The notes: generated by a model from the letters alone, not told the origin. 64,000 nucleotides of DNA from Gambelia wislizenii (GCA_030847615.1 JAUMIR010000001.1:65175501-65239500), one strand, 5' to 3'; positions 1 to 12,250 are shown, counted from the stretch's first letter. Numbers and translations: made by a program.

Positions 1-144
1 AGAGTATATTTTGTTCGCACAATATTTCCAAAATATATGTTATGTTTCAGTCCTATCTTTGTACTTTCATCTGCTGGGCTAGAATTTCTGAATTGGATTC
101 AGCGGCTTCATTCTGCCTAATGGTAGAACTGGCTTGGCCTCTCC

Positions 145-1230
145 AGTCATTGCAGCCTATATTCTCTGTCTGCCTCTTGGGGGTATGTGTCAGGATCGGT
201 CCTGGACATGAACTTTTCCTGACAAGTCCAGTTTTACTGTGTAACCTTGTGGGTAATTGTGTTGGCATTTTTCTGTGCTTCTTAATGAGTATGTAGACTT
301 AGGACTTTTATCAGACCACCCCCCAGAAAAGTTCTTTTGCTGGCATAAATTGTGGCATTTTTATGCCAGCAAAAGACCCACCCACCCACACTTAACTTTA
401 GCAGTGTCCATGAGGCCTCCCTGAACAGAGCTCCATTTACTTCCAGGATTGAAATCTCCCGGATTCTTGAGAGAAGATGCTAGCATGGGAATTTAAAAAA
501 CAAAATAAAGACACAAAACGTTCAGAAAAGCACCAAAACACACTTAAAAAGTTTCAAGTACATGAGGGGGGGGGGCATAAATAGACTGTCCCCTACCTGC
601 TGTCCCGATCTCACCCAGAAGTGTTTGACTATTGACGCTGCATTCATGTGAGTACAATGGCACACAGATTCAAACACCAGCAATCCCAGCAGAAAATCGC
701 CATGGGAGATTAATTGACGGCTTCGGCCGTCAATAAGATAGGATGACTTTATAACAATACATGATTGTGAAAGGGCGACGTTGTCTGGTATGCGCACCCT
801 TTTGCGATCATTAGGCATCCTTATGACATTGTATTTGACTGGCCTGATAAAGTCCTAACTGTAGAAGGGAGTATGTGCTCTATGTTGGGAACGGTTTGAT
901 AAGCACTGCACCTGGGTCTCAACTCTGGGAAAAGGAGGTTGAGCCCTGGTAATGGGAGAAATGGGAGTGGGGATGATGGGTAGCCAATGACTGTGCCGCC
1001 AGTCAGATGTTGTACATTGGAATATGTTTTTACTATACTGTTTGTCAGTTAAGTTTCATTCTGAGCAATGACTCTGTAGGGTTCACATTCTGGATTACTG
1101 TGCCAATAAAGTTTTCTGTTTTGAACTCTGAACTGTAATGCCAGTACATGTAACGCCAATACATGACAGTATGTGATGGTAGTCCAGCAGCACACACAGA
1201 AGGCACAGTGGTATGAAGATCTTTCATTTA
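145..1230 (+). repeat. LTR-like interspersed repeat, copy A (split)
   Basis: Segments 145-300 and 859-1230 match, in order, 48847-49035 and 49934-50330. The two copies share the stretch ending at the inserted element, a poly(A) signal AATAAA (1105-1110) and the sequence around it. The poly(A) signal near one end and the length suggest an LTR, but no TG...CA ends were fixed. A DNA element (302-855) splits this copy. Confidence 0.55.
302..855 (-). mobile_element. Non-autonomous DNA transposon, family A (GGACTTTATCAGAC ends)
   Basis: Starts GGACTTTTATCAGAC and ends CTGATAAAGTCC, the inverted ends of a family with at least seven copies here. In this reverse orientation the order is the TGCTGGCATAAA palindrome, a region matching the other copies, then the AAAGGGCGACG hairpin. 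Flanks are TTA and TAA, so the target duplication is unclear in this copy. No transposase is encoded. Confidence 0.8.
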
Positions 1231-3286
1231 TGTTAGACTGTTCACACTGGTGAGGGTGCTAACTTGCACTCCAACTACACATAGTTGTCAGATATTTGTC
1301 TGCAACATGTACAACTAATGTAAAGAGCGCAGAACTTGGGGGGAAAAATAACTTTTTGGAAGTTCAGCTCCCAGAATTCCTCAAGTGCTGGAAGTTATAG
1401 TCCAAACAGTAACATTCCCAAGCTCTGATGTTAGGGAAAACTAGATTTGCTATGAAGTTCTGATCAAAACCCGCTGAAACAAATGGAATCAATTAAGACA
1501 AGGGCTTTGCACTGCTCCCATTCATTTGGACAGGAGATGGACTATGTCCTTTAAAAACAAACAATCAATTCAGTTGCATTTATTTGGCATAATCTAATAT
1601 GTGGATATGGCCAGGGGTGGGGGAGACCAGACTATATTTAGCAGAGTTGGGAACAAGGTCTCCAAAAGGGCCTGAAGGGCAATGGAAAACCCAAACCATT
1701 CAAGATGTAAACAGGGTATCCTGCATGTACAGCCTGAACTTTTGTTGTTGTTGTTTTCTCCACATATCCCTAAACAATCCCTGCAAAATGAACTTCTGCA
1801 AAAATTATGTTTTCCCTCTGCCACATCCCACATCACTTTGACCTGACTGTTATATTTGATTAGTTAATTGAATGGGTGCAAGAACATTTATACACCCACA
1901 CAGTTCTTCCCACCATAGATGTTACAGAGAAAAAAAAAATGATAAATGGGGTTTCCTCCCCTCACCCCTTTGGGGCTGAGAGGAGATAACATTTCTTTTA
2001 TCTTAATATTTAAACATCTATAGCCTGCCTCAGGAGGTTTGTGAAGAAGCAGCGACAACTAGTGGTCAAAAGGATTAATAAAAAGAACCATCAGCCCTCT
2101 GTGTGTGTGTATGTTGCGAGAGCCATCTGCATGACCTACCATCAGCAGGCAAAGACTTTTTTTAAATTATTCAGACAGGTTTTTAGTTTAAGAAAAGGGC
2201 TCTATAAAGGTACACACAATGCTCATCAGAAGTGCCTAATGTGTACCAGAAGTTCCTTATGCATATCTTTACAATTCAGGATCAGGGCTTCATTGTGTTT
2301 CTGTAGCTATGGATTCAAAAAGTTATGAAATGTAGACTGTAATGGAGGATCTTTGCCTATATATGCAACATATGGAAGACAAATTACCATCATCGTTGAA
2401 AAATTGCTAGAGGAAATTTGGGTATAAGTGTATGAGACCAAAAATAATTAGTTAAGTTCTCACAAGAAGAAGAAAAAATAAGAGAGAGAGAGAGGTGAGT
2501 TAGCTTTTTGGTGGTTGTTTTAAACAATTAGATGCAATCAATTGAATTTTGTAATAATTGTACAAAGAGAGAAAGCTGTTTTAAAATGTTTTGACTGATG
2601 TGTACTGATTTCTAAGTTGGGGGGAAGCAAAAATATGGAACAAATATACTGGCTCATGGGCTTCATCCTAACTGTATGGTATTCCCCACCCACACCCTGT
2701 GCACTGAAATGCAGCCTTCCATTTTTTCACCTTCACCCACACATTTCTACATCAGTGTGCAGGAGAGCCACATGATTTCTCAAATACGGGCCTGTATTTT
2801 GACCTATATCAGCTACTTAGGTAAGTATATTTAGCTATACTTAACTAAATAACCTCTCTTGGCCCAACACCCCACCCCAAGTCTGATGGCAATGTCATTT
2901 ATCCATGCTCCAATCACTGGCAGAATAAATCTCCTTCCCTCCAGGAAACTGATGCTTGGTAATGTAGGTATTGATGCTTGGTAAAGTAGGTGTTGTGGGA
3001 TTATCATGGGAATAGTGTCAAAATCATGTCTAAGGAGCAATAATAAATACCAAACTGTTACAGATGAGTAACTCTACGTAAGTGTTCTGTATTCACGATC
3101 ACTACTTTGTTACATTTGTGACATTGTTGCCATGATCATAATTCTGCCCCCAATCTACTATAGAAAGCATAAGTTACATTGGGAGAAGTGAGTCCATTCT
3201 GCTGGTGGTCAGAGCATGGGTGAATGACATTTCCTTCAAGTCTGGGGGCGGGGGCAGGAGAGGTTATGTAGTTAGCTATAGTAAGA
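1231..3286. other. No gene seen
   Basis: About 2 kb of AT-rich sequence with no recognisable gene. A fragment at 1349-1430 resembles one arm of the palindromic MITE at 15046-15380 (motifs AACTTTTTGGA and TCCCAGAATTCCT). A (GTT)n run lies near 1743 and a (GA)n run near 2483. Confidence 0.6.
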
Positions 3287-3290
3287 AACA

Positions 3291-3450
3291 CATTCAGGGG
3301 TAGCAGTGTTGGCCATGCAGCAAAACAAAATCCAGAATCCACAAAAAAGTGATACCTTTACTGGCCAACCAAAATGCAAAACACATGATGCAAGCTTTCC
3401 AAGCTTCATCAGGCAAAAGTTGTTTAAAAAGAAAGAAAAGTGGTGGTGAT
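3291..3450 (+). repeat. Interspersed repeat fragment with TGTTGGCCATG...AGCAAAACAAAA
   Basis: The motif CATTCAGGGGTAGCAGTGTT followed by AGCAAAACAAAATCCAG recurs at 4150-4195. This type of repeat is common in sauropsid genomes, but I cannot assign it to a family from this fragment. A foldback element inserted directly to its right. Confidence 0.5.
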
Positions 3451-3453
3451 GAA

Positions 3454-3742
3454 GGACTTTTTTGGACGGCAATTTGTAACGCAAGAAGGCTCGTCCCTCT
3501 TGTGAGGCTGCTGCATGGTGGGGGGGGGGCATTTCGGATGACGCCCTTATATTTGGCCATTTCCTAATCACGGTCAACTTCAGTGATTAGGAAATGGCCA
3601 AATATGGTGCTGCAGCCTCCCAGCTCTTCCGGAACAGAATCGGCAGGGGGACGGTGTCATCCAAAATGGCCCCCCTGCCACACAGCAGCCTTACAAGAGG
3701 GATGAGCCTTCTTGTGTTACAAATCGCCGTCCAAAAATGTCC
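3454..3742. mobile_element. Palindromic foldback element, family X, copy 1
   Basis: A near-complete inverted repeat. It starts GGACTTTTTTGGACGGC, ends GCCGTCCAAAAATGTCC, and folds around AATCACG...AGTGATT near 3575. The flanking 3-bp duplication is GAA (3451-3453 and 3743-3745). It shares its ends, the GGATGACG module and the loop with the copies at 5084, 16909 and 19883, but much of its arm sequence is its own. Confidence 0.85.
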
Positions 3743-3745
3743 GAA

Positions 3746-4150
3746 GTCACAGGTCTACATGTCTCAGAGGTTGCTTGTGTTGTTGTTCAGGTAAGGGATC
3801 TCATGCAGGCAAAGGCCACTCCTACTTCTTGGCCATGCAAGGCTGAGACAATGGATAGTAAAATTTAAATCCTTTTGCAGCAGTGAGACAACCTCTCTGG
3901 TATCCAGGATGTCATTGTTCCTTTGTGAAGCCATGGGCCTCTTTGTTAGGCAGAGATCATTGGGTTTTCCAAGAAGTCTCCATACTGCTGCACCTGGAAA
4001 CAACAGATAAAACTAGCCAATTATAGTCTGAAAGAGAAGTTTTACCTTTGTTGGCAGTAGAAACTTCAGAGAGTTTAGTCCCAATCTGTAGTTCACTCTT
4101 GTTTAGGATTCCCTTATTTCAGCAAAATGGGGTATCTTCAAATCCAGGAA
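3746..4150. other. No gene seen
   Basis: About 400 bases with no conserved coding signal. The short open frames here show no recognisable domain. Confidence 0.5.
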
Positions 4151-4205
4151 ACACATTCAAGGGTAGATGTGTTGGCCATGTAGCAAAACAAAAGCCAGTG
4201 GGACT

Positions 4206-4414
4206 TTATCACGCTACACTGTTGTAGCACTATTATTCCACTGCTACGGCTGCTTCCTGTGGAATTCTGGGGTTTGTAGTTTAGTGAGGCCTAAAAGCTC
4301 TCTGGTTGAGAATGCTAAATGCCCCTCCCTAAACTGCAAATCCCAGGATTTCACAGGAGGCAGCCTGGAGGAGTTAAAGTGGAATAGTAGTGCTATAACA
4401 GTGTGGTGTGATAA
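4206..4414. mobile_element. Palindromic MITE
   Basis: The left arm TTATCACGCTACACTGTTGT pairs with the right arm ending ACAGTGTGGTGTGATAA. Inside, GTTTGTAGTTTAGTGAGG pairs with CTAAACTGCAAATCCCAGG. Long arms with no coding capacity mark a foldback MITE. Superfamily not assigned. Confidence 0.65.
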
Positions 4415-4464
4415 TTAGATTATCACACTACATTGTTAATGTATCACTTTTTATGGATTCTGGA

Positions 4465-4532
4465 TTAGGTATACTAAGTTATGTATACTATGTTATTCTA
4501 AGTATGCTAAGTATACTTGGTATGCTAAGTAT
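4465..4532. repeat. Short degenerate tandem of AGTATACTAAG-type units
   Basis: GTATACTAAG, TTATGTATACTATG and AAGTATGCTAAG units follow each other directly up to the start of the next element. Simple AT-rich repeat. Confidence 0.6.
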
Positions 4533-4533
4533 A

Positions 4534-4720
4534 CAGGTCAACCAATGGGGAATATGTTCCAAGATCTCCTGTTGATACCTGAAACTTTTCAATGAGAACA
4601 TTGGACATTAGCCATAGAATCAAATTGGAGGACCTAAAAATGCCTAGAGAGGTCATATATTTTCAGATGTGGATAAGTGAAACCATGGATACAGAACCCA
4701 TGGTTACAGGGCTTAACCTG
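4534..4720. mobile_element. Tigger/pogo-like MITE
   Basis: Ends CAGGTCAA and TTAACCTG are inverted and flanked by TA on both sides, as expected for a Tc1/mariner-type target. The internal GGAGGACCTAAAAATGCCTAGA resembles the copies at 5701, 13916 and 44964 (GGAGGACCTAGAAAATGGCT). Confidence 0.65.
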
Positions 4721-5083
4721 TACTTAATTAAGAAGCTGACAGATAATACAGGCCTAGCTAACTAAGTAGCTGATGTAGAATACTGGTTGATATTTATTAT
4801 TTGGGAAAATGGGGTTGCACAGCAATTGTTTCCACAGCACTCTGCAATCAGTTAGTTTGAGTAGGTTAGGCTGCATATTGACAGTCTAATACTAAATAAC
4901 GTAAGTGGTTTGAGCTAGCAGAATTGCATGTACTGTAGAAATGTTTTCAGAAACAGAAAGAGATATCCTGAACATATCAATGATATTTTGGATTACTTTT
5001 AAAATTATATCTTTAAAACCATTTTTATTATATGTTGTATGTTTTTAGTTATAAAACATATTTTAACAAAAATGTGCACCTTA

Positions 5084-5412
5084 GGACTTTTTCGGACGTC
5101 TCATATACACCGCAAGCAGCCTTCTCACGTTGCGAGGCTGCTGTGCTGCAGGGCGTCGCTTTTGGATGACGCTCTCCCCTGCTGGTACTGTTGCGGTACC
5201 GCGGGGACATTTGAACATTATATTTGGTCAGTTTTTAATCACGATCAACTTTCGTGATTAAAAACCGGCCAAATATAATGCTCAAATGTCCCCGCGGTAC
5301 CACAACAGTATCGGCAGGGGAGACCGTCATCCAAAAGCGACGCCCTGCAGCGCAGCAGCCTCGCAACGCGAGGAGGCTGCTTGCGGTGTATATGAGACAT
5401 CTGAAAAAGTCC
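5084..5412. mobile_element. Palindromic foldback element, family X, copy 2
   Basis: 329 bp, with arms of about 160 bp that are almost perfect inverted repeats. It begins GGACTTTTTCGGACGTC and ends GACATCTGAAAAAGTCC, with TTA duplicated on both sides (5081-5083 and 5413-5415). The loop at about 5240 reads AATCACGATCAACTTTCGTGATT in outline. The arms are CpG-rich, unlike the AT-rich flanks. Confidence 0.9.
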
Positions 5413-5700
5413 TTACAGTTAAAACTCTTTAATTTTTTAATGTAATTTTTACTGAAACCTTTAGCCACACTTTCCCCACACTCATTGTACTGTAATCAGA
5501 ATCAAAGTCAACTTTTCTTTGACTTTGAGAAGGGCTGTAGTAGTGGGGAAGCACAGCCTTGGCATGCCAAAACTCCCAGGTTCATCCCTGGCTCCTTCAG
5601 ATAGAGCTGCAAAAGATTTATTCTTGAACCTTCAGACAGCTGCTGCCAATCAGAATAGGCAATTTTGGGCAAAGCCAGACCAGTGGTTTGACTCAGTATA

Positions 5701-5951
5701 CAGTAGGACTGCTGTATCCGCTGGGTATTGGTTCAGGGTGGGGGGGATACTGAAAACCATGGATGGTTTTGAATGCCATTCAAAATAATGGAACTTCCAG
5801 TATAAAATACAATAGAGTTCCCTTGGAGGACCTAGAAAATGGCTAGAGAGGACACATTTTCTAGGAAGACTCTATGGTAGGTGTGCTGTTTTGTATCTGA
5901 TGGATAATTGAATCAGTGGATAATGAGTCAGTGGATACAGGGATCCTACTG
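5701..5951 (+). mobile_element. Tigger/pogo-like MITE
   Basis: Begins CAGTAGGACTGCTGTATCC, ends GATCCTACTG, and has TA on both sides. The interior contains GGAGGACCTAGAAAATGGCT and TTTTCTAGGAAGACTCTATG, shared with 13916-14245 and 44964-45217. Confidence 0.8.
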
Positions 5952-6352
5952 TATTACAGAGCTTCCTGGGTTTTCTAGCTCTGTGCTTCTTAAAGACCAA
6001 GTTATTCTTCAAAGTCACCAACTAAGTTATTTAATTTTTCACTATTTCTATTCTTTGTCAAGCTTATGACCACAGCCTCATGAGCAGCAAATCTGGCTCT
6101 CATGTGCAGAAATATCATAACAATAAAGAAAGAAAATGGGAATACTGTATAAATCTGGAATCCTCCTAATCCTAACATAATATCTAAGACCCTGCATTGT
6201 TAAACATAGCTACAATGATGGAGCTCCACCATGGTAGTTATGTTTGATTATGTCTCCCCTCCCCCACCCCCAAACCCCCTACCTTCTCAGTTTGGCAGTG
6301 CTTCAGCCAAAGAGTTCTTCCCGAGGCACTGCAGATCAAGGCATTGGGAAAT
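5952..6352. other. No gene seen
   Basis: About 400 bases without recognisable features, apart from a C-rich run near 6257-6280. Confidence 0.5.
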
Positions 6353-6648
6353 GATCATAGAATCATAGAGTTGGAAGAGACCACATGGACCATCTAGTCC
6401 AACCCCCTGCCATGCAGGAATACCCAATCAAAGCATTCTCAACAGATGGCCATCCCTTTGTTTTAAAACCTCCATAGAAGGAGACTCCACCACACTCCAA
6501 GGCAGTGCATTCCACTGCCAAAAAGCTCTGACTGTCAGGAGGTGTTTCCTAACGTTTAGGTGGAATCTCTTTTCCTGTAGCTCGAGTCCATTGCTCAGTT
6601 TCCTTGTCTCTGGAGCAGCAGAAAACAAGCTTGCTCCATCCTCACTAT
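6353..6648 (-). mobile_element. CR1 LINE, 3' end fragment
   Basis: On the - strand this ends with the CR1 tail repeat ATTCTATGATTCTATGAT. It encodes decayed ORF2 C-terminal sequence (an ETRKLSNGLELQ-like segment). It matches the 3' end of the full-length CR1 at 27085. Confidence 0.85.
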
Positions 6649-6867
6649 GTCTGCAACACTCTCCCAGTCATGGGATACATCAAGGACAGGCAGCTAAAAA
6701 GGCCCTTTGGGGTCCTCCTGCAATTGCTTGTCTCAAGGCATCCCGCATCTGGGAGAGTGCTCAAGATTTCCCAGCAGCCTGATCCACAATGCCTTGGAAG
6801 CCCTAAACATAAATATGCAGCAATTACAAGGTTATGATCTTGTACCTACTGAACACGGTGCTAGCCA

Positions 6868-7078
6868 ATAAATGTGTGTGTGTGTTGTGTGCCTTCTAAC
6901 CTATGGCAACTCTAAAGTGAAACTATCATGGCAAGAGTTGTTCAGAGGAGGCTTGTCATTGCCTTCCTCCTAGGCTGAGAGAGTGTGACTTGCCCAAAGT
7001 CACCAAGTGCCGATTCCAACTCTGGTTTCCCAGAGTCCTTGTCCAACACTTAAGCCACTACACTGCACTGGCTCTTGA
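6868..7078 (-). mobile_element. tRNA-derived SINE with BovB/RTE-like tail (Sauria type)
   Basis: Read on the - strand, a tRNA-like head (AAGAGCCAGTGCAGTGTAGT) leads to a CORE-like TGGGCAAGTCACACT segment and a GCCATAGGTTAGAAGGCACAC tail. It is a diverged copy of the family at 7812, 14710, 46913 and 55226. Confidence 0.75.
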
Positions 7079-7811
7079 CATAGTAAGTGTACACAATTTA
7101 GTCAGGTCTACAGCTGGGATCTCAATAAAACATCCAAAATGGAAATCTAGTAAGATTGTACAAAACAAGTTTCGCTAATTATAACAGGCACATTCTGTCT
7201 TCCTTCAAATGCTGAGACATAATTACCACTGGTTCCTAAAGGTTGCCTCTAATCTTTTAAGCAAATAAAAAAGAAATGAGAAATACAACAAACTAAATTA
7301 TAATTATGAAAAACAAATTGTTTATTTTCAAGTAAGAACTAATGAGCAAAGAAGGATAGATTTGGGAAATGGGGAATAAAAAGTACATAGAAGCCAAAAA
7401 GATCAGTAGGACATCACTATAAAATTAAGAATTTTTTGAAAAGAAGAAAAGCATCCAGAAGTCCAAAAGCAGAAATGTTAATGAGATATGAAGAAAAATA
7501 AAGTGCTTTGTAACGATGACAGGAATAAAAGTCCTGTGGGACTTTGCTGAACCTCAAGTAAAAGCGACATCGTCTTCTCATGGGAGAATAAACCAGGCTG
7601 AGAAAGTAAGCTGCTGAGTCCAAGTTATCCCTTATTGCATAGCTTCAAGTTTGGATACAATTTGTTTAGATAATGTGATATTGATGCTGCTTATTTACCA
7701 ACATGTAAAATGAGTGAACATCTAAAAGAGAAAGGGTGTTGAGAATACAGGATACAAGCCATCTTCCTTTGCTTTAGTTTTTAGCTGCCCCCTTTTAAGC
7801 TGATAACTTCT
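7079..7811. other. No gene seen
   Basis: About 730 bases of AT-rich sequence. The small open frames lack recognisable domains or splice context. Confidence 0.5.
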
Positions 7812-8031
7812 CTTGTGTTTGTGTGCCTTCAAGTCATTTCTGACTTATGGCGACCCTAAGGGGAATCTATCATGATTCTTGGCAAGATTTGTGCAGAGGA
7901 GTTTTGCCTTTGCCTCTGAATGTGACTTGCTCAAGGTCACCCAGTGGGTTTCCACGGCTGAGCAGGGATTCAAGCCCTGCTCTCCAGAGTTGTAGTCCAA
8001 TGCTTAAACCACTACACCACCCTGACTCTTC
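7812..8031 (-). mobile_element. tRNA-derived SINE with BovB/RTE-like tail (Sauria type)
   Basis: On the - strand, the tRNA-like head AGTCAGGGTGGTGTAGTGGT is followed by TGACCTTGAGCAAGTCACAT, ending in TCGCCATAAGTCAGAAATGA and a GCACACAAACAC tail. Same family as 6868-7078. Confidence 0.85.
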
Positions 8032-8120
8032 TTAACCCTGGAAAATATCCTTTGCCTCAAAAAACTCCTTCTTCAACATCACCAGCAGAGGCTCTAACAT
8101 AAATAAAATTGCATTCCTAT

Positions 8121-8662
8121 GGGCTCATCTAGACTGGCCAGAATACTCTGCCTTCCAGCTGGCATGATCTGGCCCTGGATCTTGCCCATTCCTCCCCCCG
8201 CTCCCCGTTACCAAGACAAATGGGATGCAGTTCTCATGGACACATCATCCAGAATTGGCAGGTACCTTCCCCATTGTCACACACCACCCCCTCTGAAGCC
8301 AGGCCCTCAGAATGTGATCAAGGCTGGTCACATGCAGGGGAAACTTGATCATGGACTGGACTTCTCCTTCCTGGTTGCAGAGTGACTCCAGTGGCATCGG
8401 CATCCGGCTATACTGCCAGCCTGTAGGCACGGACCCTGTGTTCCTGTGCCAGCCTAATCCAGGTCTCCATGCATGAAGCAGTTTTAACCAGATGTTTAAA
8501 TAAAATGTTTTAATGGGCTATCCCCCAGTTCCCCTGCAAGCTTTGCCTCGGATGTTGTCAGGACTGCCCGGAGGCAAAATGGAGCAAGAGTCCTGCATTG
8601 TTTGGACTGCAGGACTCTAAGGTGGGTGGAAGATGGAGTAAACAGCCTGTCTAGTCAAGCCC
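8121..8662. mobile_element. Possible MITE with inverted ends GGGCT...CTAGAC
   Basis: The left end GGGCTCATCTAGACTGGC and the right end GCCTGTCTAGTCAAGCCC are imperfect inverted repeats. No clear target duplication was found, and no second copy is in the window. The call rests on the end symmetry alone. Confidence 0.4.
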
Positions 8663-8744
8663 TCTGTTCCTACCTGCTCAGCTATAATTATTTTTTCCTT
8701 CACTCATATTTGGATTAGTACTGAATTGTTCACACAGAGACAAT

Positions 8745-9301
8745 GGAGATTATCAGATGTGGCTAATGTGGTGCCATAATGACGGCAGCAGAACGCAAAA
8801 GGATGCCGATATTAGACAACATCATCATTTTGTGTTCCGTTATCTTTATTCTGTCTTTCTTTTTATTGATGGGTCAGAGCTGTAAATGGATCGCCTGTCC
8901 TGTTTCGGTGCCGGCATTGCTGGCATCTGAAACCTCACGTCATTGTTCTGTTGTGAATACAGCATCAATGGGTGGTTCTGCCAGAACAGTTCTGGGTGGG
9001 ATCATGAAAACAAGGTAGGCTACCCTCTTTTTAGGAACCTCCCCAGGTTACTTTTTTTTTTAGTGTGTTTCTATGTTTGGTGTAACTTTTCATGAGTTAT
9101 TTTTCTTTTTCTTTTTGAATTTTCCACACTCACATCTTCTCACAAGAATGGGCGGGATCCATTAGAGCTCCGTTCATTCCTGGACTGCTTTCAAAGGGAA
9201 GAGAAGGTAAGTGTGATGGTGAAAGTTATTGTGCCTGGACAGGGACAGGATTGAAGATTGTGGGACAGGAACGCCTTTTGCATTCCTATCTGATAATCTC
9301 C
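8745..9301 (+). mobile_element. Non-autonomous DNA transposon, diverged family A copy
   Basis: Ends GGAGATTATCAGAT and ATCTGATAATCTCC are inverted, and AAT is duplicated on both sides (8742-8744 and 9302-9304). The internal order matches family A: CGCAAAAGGATGCC, TTTTTATTGATGG, GCCGGCATTGCTGGCAT, GCCAGAACAGTTCTGGGTG, AGAAGGTAAGTGTG. Confidence 0.8.
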
Positions 9302-9304
9302 AAT

Positions 9305-10265
9305 GATGTACTAATTCTGCCTTATTTTCCCATTGTTTTGCTTAGGCTGTTTGACAATGATCCTTTATCATCAACATGTACTCACAACATTACTTTTTGA
9401 CGTGAAGGCACTTTAAATTCTATAGTGTGGTTGTCCTCAGCACTGTGCCAGATCACAATAGGTGATGGGACATAAAAATGAACAAATGTCACACGGATCT
9501 TCAAATGAGCTGTGCTAAAGATGTGATTAAGCAAGAAAAATTATTGTGAAACTGTCACTACAAAAAAGCATCCAGAAACTTTGATGGATCCCAAATGCCA
9601 GTGCTATATTGTTACCCAGGATTGTCCAGATGGAGCATATTGTTTCAATACTATTCAGTCTCAGCTGGCTTATCTTTTCATTTCCAGGGTAATTCAGGAT
9701 GCTGGTTCATAAAATTGCTAAATGGCTTACAACTTACTCAAAGAATTGCCTTCCCTGTATGTTTCTTCTAGTACCATTGTTTCCAAATGTGGGTCCTTAG
9801 ATATTGCTGGATGACAACCATTGGCAATACTGGTTAAGAACCATTGGTCGAGTGAGTTGGTACATGAAGCAGGATCTTTTCAGTTGCAGTCCATAAACTT
9901 CCATCTGACTCCATTGCTTTTTGCTGACATTTTAGTGGCCTGTCAGAATTTTGCTCTCTTGGGGAGCCTTTGCAGCAGATTGAGAGCTTGTTGAGATCCT
10001 AATGTGATTTTAGTAATTAATTATCCTACCCCACCTTTCTTTGCTATACTTTTTTATTGTCATTACCTACTTTGTTCTCCACTGCTGGGCTCCCTTTGGA
10101 TTCTATTGATGGCAGGGGGTGGGGAGGATATTGTTTCCAGCTTAAGAAATAACTGCATATGATAAAAATCATTTTCTCAAATTGCAACCTGAATCAGGAT
10201 AGAGTTTCAGTCTGTCAGTCCAGCTGAAGTTGTAGGATCATTATGACAGTCTTTCTTTTGCACCC
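9305..10265. other. No gene seen
   Basis: About 960 bases with no recognisable coding or repeat structure beyond short fragments. Confidence 0.5.
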
Positions 10266-10269
10266 AGAT

Positions 10270-10435
10270 TACTCCAGACCAGGGCTGCAATCAGGGGTCC
10301 CTTCAGATGTTGTTGGACTACAAGTTCCATCAGCTCTAGCCAACATACTTAATGGTGAAGAATGCTGGGATTCAAACAACATCAGGATTCCCAAATTCCC
10401 AGGATTCCCAAATTCCCAAGATTCCCAAATTCCTG
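10270..10435 (+). repeat. MITE fragment plus short tandem repeat
   Basis: The segment TGTTGTTGGACTACAAGTTC followed by TGCTGGGATTC resembles a common sauropsid MITE arm (a related fragment is at 43217-43295). It runs into about three units of ATTCCCAAATTCCCAGG type at 10383-10433. Confidence 0.5.
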
Positions 10436-10880
10436 CTATAGAGGTCTATATCACCAATATTAGTAGAGCGTCCCCTCCTGCTCTGCATATGCCTGTAAAT
10501 GTTGCCTTAAAAGACAAACTAATTCAGTGAGACACTCTCAAATTGAGGTGTGAAGTTGCAATAGCATGATACCACCTTTTCATTCATTTGTTCATCCCTA
10601 AATAATTTATTACAGTAATTCCTTTTCATGGAATTAATAACCCTCCACAAAGCAACATAGACAAAACAAGAGAAATATTAGAATATTTGTGAGAATGCAT
10701 AAGGATAAATTGGACAGAACTAAACAGAGGCATGAGCACAACTACTTTCATAGCACACAATTCAGTCAAAGAAATGCAGTAGTAAAAAAAGACAAGGGCT
10801 TTCTTGAGTGCCAGTACTGAAGAAGCCAAGAAAGCTTGGTTTCATGTGCTTTCCAAACTAACCCGAATATGTAAAAACTA
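10436..10880. other. No gene seen
   Basis: About 440 AT-rich bases with nothing recognised. Confidence 0.5.
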
Positions 10881-11111
10881 CAGTTGTCTCTTCATTTTCA
10901 CTGGGGTTTGGTTCCAGGACTGTTCGTGGATACCAAAATCTGTGAATACTCAAGTCCCTTTATATGCAATGGCATAGCAAAATGGTGTCCCTTACATAAG
11001 ATGGCAAAATCAAGGTTTGCTTTTTTGGATTATTATTTTTTAAAGAATATTTTCAAGCCGTGAATACTTAAATCCATGGATACCAAATCCGTGGATATGG
11101 AGGGACAACTG
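10881..11111 (+). mobile_element. Tigger/pogo-like MITE
   Basis: Inverted ends CAGTTGTCTC and GGGACAACTG are flanked by TA on both sides. The interior reads GGTTTGGTTCCAGGAC, then GGATACCAAAATCTGTGAATA and CTCAAGTCCC, the layout of Tigger-type elements known from vertebrates. A reverse copy is at 59746-60296. Confidence 0.8.
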
Positions 11112-12044
11112 TATATATACTTTTTTGAGCTACAACTCCCAGAATCCCCAACCAGTCTGCCTAAGTAAATAATTTTTCTCAGCTCTGAACCTAACAAAAG
11201 TTACTAGTGGGCATGTAAACTTTTTGTTTAATTAAAACCCTTTGGGCCTAATCTTATTACTTTTTAAAGTGTACCAACTTTATCAGACACACTAAATACA
11301 GTGTCATAACAGTGCCACATAAACGTGAAAGGGCGCGCATATCAGATGACATTGCCCTTTTGCGTTTATGTGTTGTCCTTAAGCCAATCTATTTTATTGA
11401 TGGCCCAAGCTGTCAATAGATTGGCTGTGCTGGTTTTTTGCTGGCATAGCCAGCGTGTGTAACCTCGTGTCTTTTTTTCCACGCACTTACCTCGTGAATG
11501 GCTGGACCAGCCAGAACACTTCTGGGTGAGATTGCAACCTCCAGGTAGGTGATGAACTTTATTTATCCTTCCCTGGTTTACTTGGAAGTTTTTAAGTATG
11601 TTTTTGTGCAGTGTGTAACTTTTAGTGTTTGATTTTTTGTTTTCTGTTTGAATTTCCCATGTGATGAAGTCTTGCAGGATTTCAAACGAGGAAGTGAACA
11701 GGGCTTCGTTCACTTCCTCCTTCATTGCCAGGGAAGCCTTTGCCAGGAGAGAAGGTAAGTGTGGTGGGGGATGTTCTTTTGCTGGCACCTATATATATAA
11801 TTCTCTTGTGTATGTTGCCATTTTCAGTGTGATGATTGGCTGCTTAGGTGTCAGGATCTGCCTCTCCTCACAGGACTAGGCTCTTGGCTGCAGCAGCTTT
11901 GCAGACTCAGGGCCTGGCTGTGGAAGTCTTGGAAGACCAGGGCCAAGCTATCAGACTCAGCCAGCTGCAATCATGCAGCACACCTGAAGCAGCCAGGGGA
12001 ACTGCTATTTAAGAATGGCATTTGGCCCTCTGTTTTGGCCATCA

Positions 12045-12215
12045 CAACATGGTCTTCTGTGCTATCTATAGCTGCATCTTGCTTTTGGGTTGGGGCTTTG
12101 GGCCTTCTGTGCTGTCTGCAGCTGCCCCTTGGCCTTGGGCCTTCTGTGCTGTCTATAGCTTCCCCTTGGCCTTGGGCCTTCTGTGTTGTCTGCAGCTGCT
12201 CTTTGCTCTTGGGCT
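12045..12215 (+). repeat. 37-bp tandem repeat inside the Helitron
   Basis: About four imperfect units of the GGCCTTCTGTGCTGTCT...CCCCTTGGCCTTG type repeat at about 37-bp spacing. The open frames on both strands here follow the repeat and are not taken as genes. Confidence 0.8.
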
Positions 12216-12250
12216 TTGGGGTTGAAACACATGGAAAGCTTCAAGTCCTT

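Noticed and set aside
11366..11788. A 140-codon frame on the - strand
   Set aside because: It lies wholly inside the family A element, and related copies do not keep the frame.
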